A stretch of DNA of 64,000 nt from Lycorma delicatula. Taxonomy: Eukaryota; Arthropoda; Insecta; Hemiptera; Fulgoridae. Below, in pieces: positions 58,837-64,000 of the stretch. Within the stretch, counting starts at the first letter, position 1. Each line of letters begins with the position of its first letter. A program made the position numbers and the translations under genes. The stretch spans positions 344,806,997 to 344,870,996 of the forward strand of contig NC_134455.1 in assembly GCF_047948215.1 (NCBI RefSeq). The letters run 5' to 3'. The notes beneath the pieces are model-generated. The model searched no databases and had not been told where the DNA came from. It worked only from the letters and a program-made list of their open reading frames with translations.

Positions 58837-59639
58837 GTATAAAAAAATAATTATTAAAACAGTGCACACTAGTAATATAAGAAATCTATATCATCACTTC
58901 AGTATTACTAAGGAGGTACCGAAAATTACATAAAATTCAACTTGAAAGTTATGGTGTACATTATTACCAATTCCGAAGTTCATAAAACATTTCGGCGTTT
59001 ACCGAATGAGAAAAGAATCCATGGATAAAATCCTTAAGTTAAACCAGTTACATTTAGATCTGTTGAGTATCTAAACAGTTACACAAAAAACCCGAGGGAA
59101 AAAGGAATAAATATAAGAGATTGGGTGGAAAATTATAAGCAGGATCTTACCTATAAAGGGAGAGATAAGAAATTAATGGAATTTGCGCATCAAAGGGCCA
59201 TAGTCGGTAATCATTTTGCTTAAATTTCCTCTTGCGATCGGGTAACTCTTATCCTGAAAAAAATAAAATAAATCTTTATTCTAATCGGTACATAAAAAAA
59301 ACCATATGTAGTTCATTTCAATAAAAGATAAATTATAAAAAATAAAAAAACCAGATCTGTATAAAGTCCACATTATTTATTTAAATATAAATACATGAAA
59401 TAATGTTAAGAAACATACTTTCGCAATTCAGAAGCCGTTAAAGATAATTATTTTGATTATATTCACGAAGACACTGAAAGGAATGCAGATAAACTGAGTT
59501 TAGCAACAAACGAACAGTTTGTTATTGAATCAAATATATATGTGTGAATGTGTATTAACACTTTTTGTCTCGAATTTTGATTTTGATTTTGGATTAAACA
59601 TCGTTAGAGGTTTTGGTTTTCTTGGAATTTCTCCCTTCA
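58837..59639. other. Intron after maltase exon 7
   Basis: No further maltase exon was found. A plus-strand stretch at about 59085-59210 reads NPREKGINIRDWVENYKQDL without low complexity, but I cannot assign it. Confidence 0.3.
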
Positions 59640-60119
59640 CCACCCATTCGGTCGCCCTAAAACATAAGACCGAATGTCTATGCCACAAACGGCTACTGAG
59701 TTTCGAAACAGTTTAGCGACCAGTGTCCTAAATAGCTCCAAGAGCTTGCCTAACAGCGTGAGCGGAAAGCGCGGTGCCATACAACACCGGCTTACGTTTC
59801 TCAGCCGCTCACTTGTCATATATTTACTAAAAGGGTAGGCGCACCCCGTCAACTACTAAAAATATATGTATGACATCCATAAATTAAAATTTACTTTGTC
59901 AAGACAGTAATTCGCTGCCACGCCTAGGTCGCTAAATGCCAGTAAGAACCTGTCCACTTTATTAAAGCGCTTGGAGCCCTAATTGGCTGGTGGTCAGCCA
60001 TATATCTCAAGGTTAGGTCCGCAGCAGTTATGAGTCTTTCCCTTAAGTAAACTACTGATGTAGGTTGAACATAGCAACCTCAACAAGGAACTCCCACACG
60101 GTCCGACAATGCGGATCTC

Positions 60120-61240
60120 GCCTCATTGACTCACCGCTTGTAAGTGCCCAATTTTCCCCGTGACCTCTAAGTTCCAAGGTGAACCCGGTCTCTGCTCAAG
60201 AGCAGGACAGTAAAACATCAGGTGTTCATTTGACTGGACCTCCCCGCAGACGCACAGATCATCAGCTGCCAGGCGGAACCGAAACAGATATTGGTTCAAA
60301 TTAACATGGTTGGTGAGCACCTGAGCACCCGTTGGCCTTTAAACGAACTCGAGGCATATCATCTCCCCAGATCCCGTATAAACTTGTACAGGGATCTTCC
60401 CTGAGTCGAGGTGTCCAATTCCAGCTCCCATGCTTCCGTCGCGAGGTTCTGCAGCCGCAGGCGGGAAATGGGCAACTGAACGAAATTTTTATCCGGTGCA
60501 TTGTGATCACCGTTCTTTTCTGGTACTGGCCCCGCCCGAAACTGCACCCCAAATTCCTCGGCCTCCCGGCCTCTTCGCAATCTCCACATAGCTGCCCGAA
60601 CCTTCACCACTAAATCAATTGGGAGTGCCTTTCCCAATACAGTGGTAGCCTCGTAGGAGGTTGTTTTAAAACCATCAGTGCATACAACTAAACTGTGCGC
60701 TGGGCACTGCTTAAATTTTGAACAAGTACTGTAATCATATCCAACCTATTTGCCCAAACGGGCGCCGCGTAAGAGATCATGCTTTCGAAGACGCGGTACA
60801 CCATGTACATTTGACGACCAGACAACCCATAGTCCTTCCGAGCAATCCTCCTAAGTTTATGCATCACTGAGACGGCGTCCGCCGCTACTGGCCTAATGTG
60901 GTTGCTAAACAGCAACTTCTTATCAGACAAAACACCTAGGTACTTATGAACTCTCACTCGGCTGATTACACAGCCTTTATAATTAATGTGGGGGTTTCGA
61001 GTGTACGATAATTTGTCTGCACCCTTGAGAAGCATAACCTTCGTCTTGGGCACAGAAATCTTTAAATTTTGAATGTCCATCCAGCCCTCCGCGGTTGACA
61101 AGGCCGCGTTTGCTCGATCTTCCAGCTGCGGTCGTGAATTACCACGAATTAAAAGGAGTCAGTCATTGGCGAAAGCCTGAACCGTGACCCCTTCTGGGAA
61201 TGTCAATTCCAGAAACCCGTCACCTCCAGAAACCCGAGCG
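60120..61240 (-). pseudogene. R1-like ORF2 C-terminal relic
   Basis: Frame 61101-60688 covers the RT thumb region. Frame 60637-60359 covers the connection (MWRLRRGREAEEFGVQFRAG and FVQLPISRLRLQNLATEAW). Shifted frames to 60123 carry the C-terminal CCHC-type zinc motif that R1-clade ORF2 proteins end with. There is an in-frame stop next to the mutated catalytic motif and several frameshifts. Confidence 0.75.
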
Positions 61241-61299
61241 ACCTCTATATGGTCGACGACCCTACATGAGGTCCACCCGAAATCAAACGTCCACCGGCC

Positions 61300-62720
61300 A
61301 TCAAGACCTGTTGGGTCTTTGGCGAGGTCTCAACACCCAGTGACTCTTTGGGGCTTCCTTCCTCCCCAGCTGCCTGACCACCTTGGTTTCCTGAAGGAAA
61401 TCCTCGACGGACATATCCAATGTAGGATTTTGCCCGTGCACGGCCCTGAGGATTTCAGGCTCCTCTGCCCTTGTTGCCCTTGTCATATCGTTTACCAATA
61501 TCTGCGGCCTTCGCTCGGCCAGCGACTGAGCCTTCAGCCCGTTCCTTGTCAGAACGTCGGTCTCCAGCAGCTGCTTCGCCTGCCACTCACGTATGACTTC
61601 CTAGATGACACCTGGTCCCGTGTTTTAGTGACTCAGAAGACTTGGTTGGATCTTTTCCCTCCGCGGGTTCAGGACCTTCTTCAGGATTAGCTCCGTCGCT
61701 AACGACGAAGCCCCCGGACCAAGTTTTAGCGGAACCATCTAAAGTCTGCTTAATTTTAGCCGCCGGCGTCTGAACTGGCAGCGGTGTACTAATTCGCTTA
61801 GGCACAGGCGCGGCAGCCACTGCAGCGAAGGAGACAGACATTTTAACCTTCTCCTCCACCCGTTTTATAGATACGTGGAGTTCACCCAGAGCTTCACCCG
61901 TCACCGGTTTGAAGTCCCTGACTTCCTCCACAACCTGGTCCACCTTGCCGGACAGTCATGAAACAACCGAGTCCAAGGCAAGGTTGGCACCTTGGAGTCC
62001 CTCGCATTTTAATGCCAGACCCGAGACCAACAATGAACAACTCAATACACGACTCAAATAGAAGTCGAAAAGCTGCCGAATCTCCTAGGACACTCTCGAC
62101 TCCTTTTTTGAGGAGATTTTGGTCCACTCCAACCGGATTTCCTCGATCCGCCCTAAACCTTCGGAGCTGGAGTTTACCTGCTTCTCAGCAGGCTTACCTT
62201 CCAAGACCTCCCGTCTAGGGCCGATCACTGCACCGCCATCCTCCACCTCCCTTGACTTCGTGGTGGGCCGCTCTTCGGGCTTCGCTCGCCCCTCCTGGCC
62301 GTGCACTCCTTGTGCGGTTCCGGTCGCAGCCTTCCTCGCACAACTTGTGACAGAGGCTTTGACCGGATTTTTTGTGCAATCCGCTTCATGAAGACACAGC
62401 ACCTTCCCTGTGGTAACCTCCGAGATCTCCTTTACGGAGGACCTGGGCTTCTGCGGAGCCTGCAGATTGACCTTCTCGGCTGGAAGGGGTCAGCGGCCAC
62501 CAAGTCCTTGGCAATACCAGCCAAGTCCTCCAAGCAATCTCCCCCGGATGGTTCCATCGCAGCTTAAGCAAATAACACCGACTGGGACGCTAGGCACTAC
62601 GTCCACAGCCTGAAAGAAACTAACACCTAACTCAAGGAAAGATGAACGTTTAACAATTTCTATTCCGAGCAAGGCCACGTAATCTCTCGTGTTCTCACGT
62701 AACCCCTCTCGAAACGTCAA
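61300..62720 (-). pseudogene. R1-like ORF1 relic
   Basis: Charged, Gly/Ala/Glu-rich frames (62720-61587 in pieces) typical of LINE ORF1 N-terminal halves. No zinc knuckles are left, because the deletion removes them. Frames overlap and shift at least four times. Confidence 0.5.
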
Positions 62721-63020
62721 AGCTAAAAGCTTCTAAGTCAGACCACGGCTAGTTTGGAGCGAAATCTCTTCCCGAACCTGCCAGAGGATCCAGAAAATTT
62801 ATTGGCCTCACGAACTACGAATTGGGGAGACCGACACATAAAGAAAACGTCCTTATTTAGCCGACGGTGGCCCTCCTGCAACGCACTATGCCGCAGTTCC
62901 GTGAAACACTTCGCTGCAACGCAGGTTGACTAACTGCCACCGATCGTTGAACAGCCCCGACAGCGTGTCCTTGCAGAAAATCGCTACCGGTAATGCAAAT
63001 TGTTAATTGAGGGTAAGGCC

Positions 63021-63461
63021 CCAAAATGGCGGAAAACTAACTTTTTAATAATTGAAAAAATAAAATATGCCTTAAAACCGACAAACATGACATAAATAGA
63101 TTATATTAACTTAGTGTATGTAAAACCTATACAGATATTTTTTTAAAACCATAAATTTGCAGCTGGCAAAAATGTCCACCAGTTGCAGATCTAAAAAATA
63201 ATTTTTTTAATTTAAAATTAAAGAAATGTGTAACTTTTTAATTGCAACAGATACTGAGAAGGAACCAACATTCCTAAATAAGACTATTAACATAATATAT
63301 GAGTACTGATTTGATCGGCCACCAAATAATGGTCACGTGACCTAAGGAAACTTTAAACATAAAAATGACCTTAAAGATTTATGTAACCTTAATGTACAAT
63401 AATGACATTACTCAACTAATTATATTATAATAACACTATTATAATAACATTATTTTAATTA
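63021..63461. other. AT-rich spacer
   Basis: Nothing recognised. Confidence 0.4.
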
Positions 63462-63838
63462 TATACAGTGTTCCACGAAGAGATGTACGATTGAAAAATT
63501 ATTAAACAACTGTTAAAATTGAAAAAAACAACTTAATAATTAGTCATAACCACGACTAATTATCTAAACGGTTTTAAAATGTTCTACTTCTAATTATCAT
63601 CTGTTTTTAATCACTTTTACTAACTCTATCGTAATGAATAAAAAATGTGTTTTATCTCAAATTGATTTTTTTATTTGAAAGCCGTCATTTTGTTTCTATT
63701 AATCAAAGAAGTTTGACATTTTCAAAGATCATTTTTAGAACCTTCGTTAAAAGGTCTGTTAAGTTTCAATAGAATCGGTGGGAAATGATCAAGTAATATT
63801 AAATCAAAAGCATATACCTCTTCGTGGGACACAAGGTA
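63462..63838. mobile_element. MITE with TA ends (Tc1/mariner-like)
   Basis: Left end 'tacagtgttccacgaagaga' and, as complement at the right, 'taccttgtgtcccacgaaga'. The shared core is 'cccacgaagag' with one mismatch. The element is about 377 bp, non-coding and flanked by TA, as for Tc1/mariner-derived MITEs. Confidence 0.75.
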
Positions 63839-63840
63839 TC

Positions 63841-63841
<1 letters not shown>

Positions 63842-63873
<32 letters not shown>
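63842..63873. repeat. (TA)n microsatellite
   Basis: An uninterrupted TA run directly behind the MITE. Confidence 0.95.
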
Positions 63874-63875
<2 letters not shown>

Positions 63876-64000
63876 GATACGATGAACTATACATACATAC
63901 TCATACAAAATCTATAAATAGTAATTGCATTAAATCAAACAATAATACTCAAATATATTATACAAACATGTAATGTGTAATAATCTGAGTTAAGCAGAAG

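Larger units (their letters stand above)
59640..63020 (-). mobile_element. R1-like LINE, internally deleted
   Basis: A GC-rich minus-strand block. The 5' portion (63020-61300) holds ORF1-like sequence in broken frames (MSVSFAAVAAAPVPKRIST, VVSDGANPEEGPEPAEGK). It then jumps directly to the end of a reverse transcriptase. FPEGVTVQAFAND at 61200-61160 carries Asn where the first Asp of the catalytic FADD is expected. It is followed by LKISVPKTKVMLLKG, VHKYLGVLSDKKLLF and LRRIARKDYGLSGRQMY. The C-terminal zinc motif C-VCG-EVQSNEH-LMFYC lies at about 60255-60205. The endonuclease and most of the RT are missing. The 3' boundary is uncertain; GC-rich sequence stops near 59640. Confidence 0.8.

Noticed and set aside
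60332..62613. Plus-strand open frames opposite the R1-like LINE
   Set aside because: Antisense shadows. Motifs (zinc knuckle, RT thumb) read only on the minus strand.
58837..64000. Search for maltase exon 8
   Set aside because: No segment after an AG acceptor reads like the post-NGG region or C-terminal beta domain of the family.

Overview
The window is a stretch of an AT-rich insect nuclear genome, most likely hemipteran. Host coding sequence is a small minority: short exons with GT/AG introns separated by kilobases of AT-rich DNA packed with transposable-element relics (non-LTR retrotransposons of RTE, Jockey-like and R1-like type, several Tc1/mariner lineages, a pogo/Tigger relic, a Helitron, a Polinton/Maverick-type polymerase relic, two tRNA-derived SINE families and several unclassified dispersed repeats). 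The hemipteran assignment rests on the alpha-glucosidase cluster and the repeat style. It is an inference, not proven by a marker gene.

The host locus is a tandem cluster of GH13 alpha-glucosidase (maltase/sucrase-like) genes, all on the + strand. (A) At 13384-13618 lies what looks like the last exon of an upstream family member. It ends in a Thr/Pro-rich linker and a hydrophobic tail of the kind seen on GPI-anchored proteins. (B) At 22139-28877 lies a dead duplicate with four recognisable exons in the original order, each carrying a stop or a frameshift. Its intron flanks still resemble those of the live gene, so it arose by DNA duplication and not by retroposition. (C) At 37174-58836 lies an apparently intact gene. 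Seven exons with good splice sites and matching phases join into 445 codons, with a signal peptide, the QPDLN motif and all catalytic residues. The C-terminal exons are not in the window, so the gene continues beyond 64000 or is truncated. Such enzymes act outside the cell on sucrose and maltose in the gut.

Layout: 1-1.5 kb possible last exon of another gene; 2.4-3.3 kb family B DNA polymerase relic (-); 4.1-6.7 kb RTE (-); 6.8-10.2 kb unclassified repeat plus Jockey-like LINE (+); 11-12.6 kb repeat and LINE endonuclease fragment; 13.4 kb maltase terminal exon; 15-20.4 kb Tigger, mariner and other relics; 20.8-22.1 kb near-complete mariner-like element with terminal inverted repeats, ending 26 bp before the pseudogene start codon; 22.1-28.9 kb pseudogene; 29-35.5 kb mariner, Jockey-like and second RTE relics, including a SINE nested in a mariner with a 13-bp target duplication; 37.2-58.8 kb live gene, whose introns hold SINEs, three DNA transposons, LINE fragments and a Helitron; 59.6-63 kb internally deleted R1-like LINE (-); 63.5-63.8 kb MITE.

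Most unusual items: the Helitron relic, in which a PIF1-type helicase is followed by a ubiquitin-specific-protease-like domain whose catalytic cysteine is replaced by arginine; the protein-primed polymerase B relic; two SINE families that share a 3' tail; a roughly 550-bp repeat family present three times; and a 280-bp inverted pair that brackets pseudogene exons 2-4.
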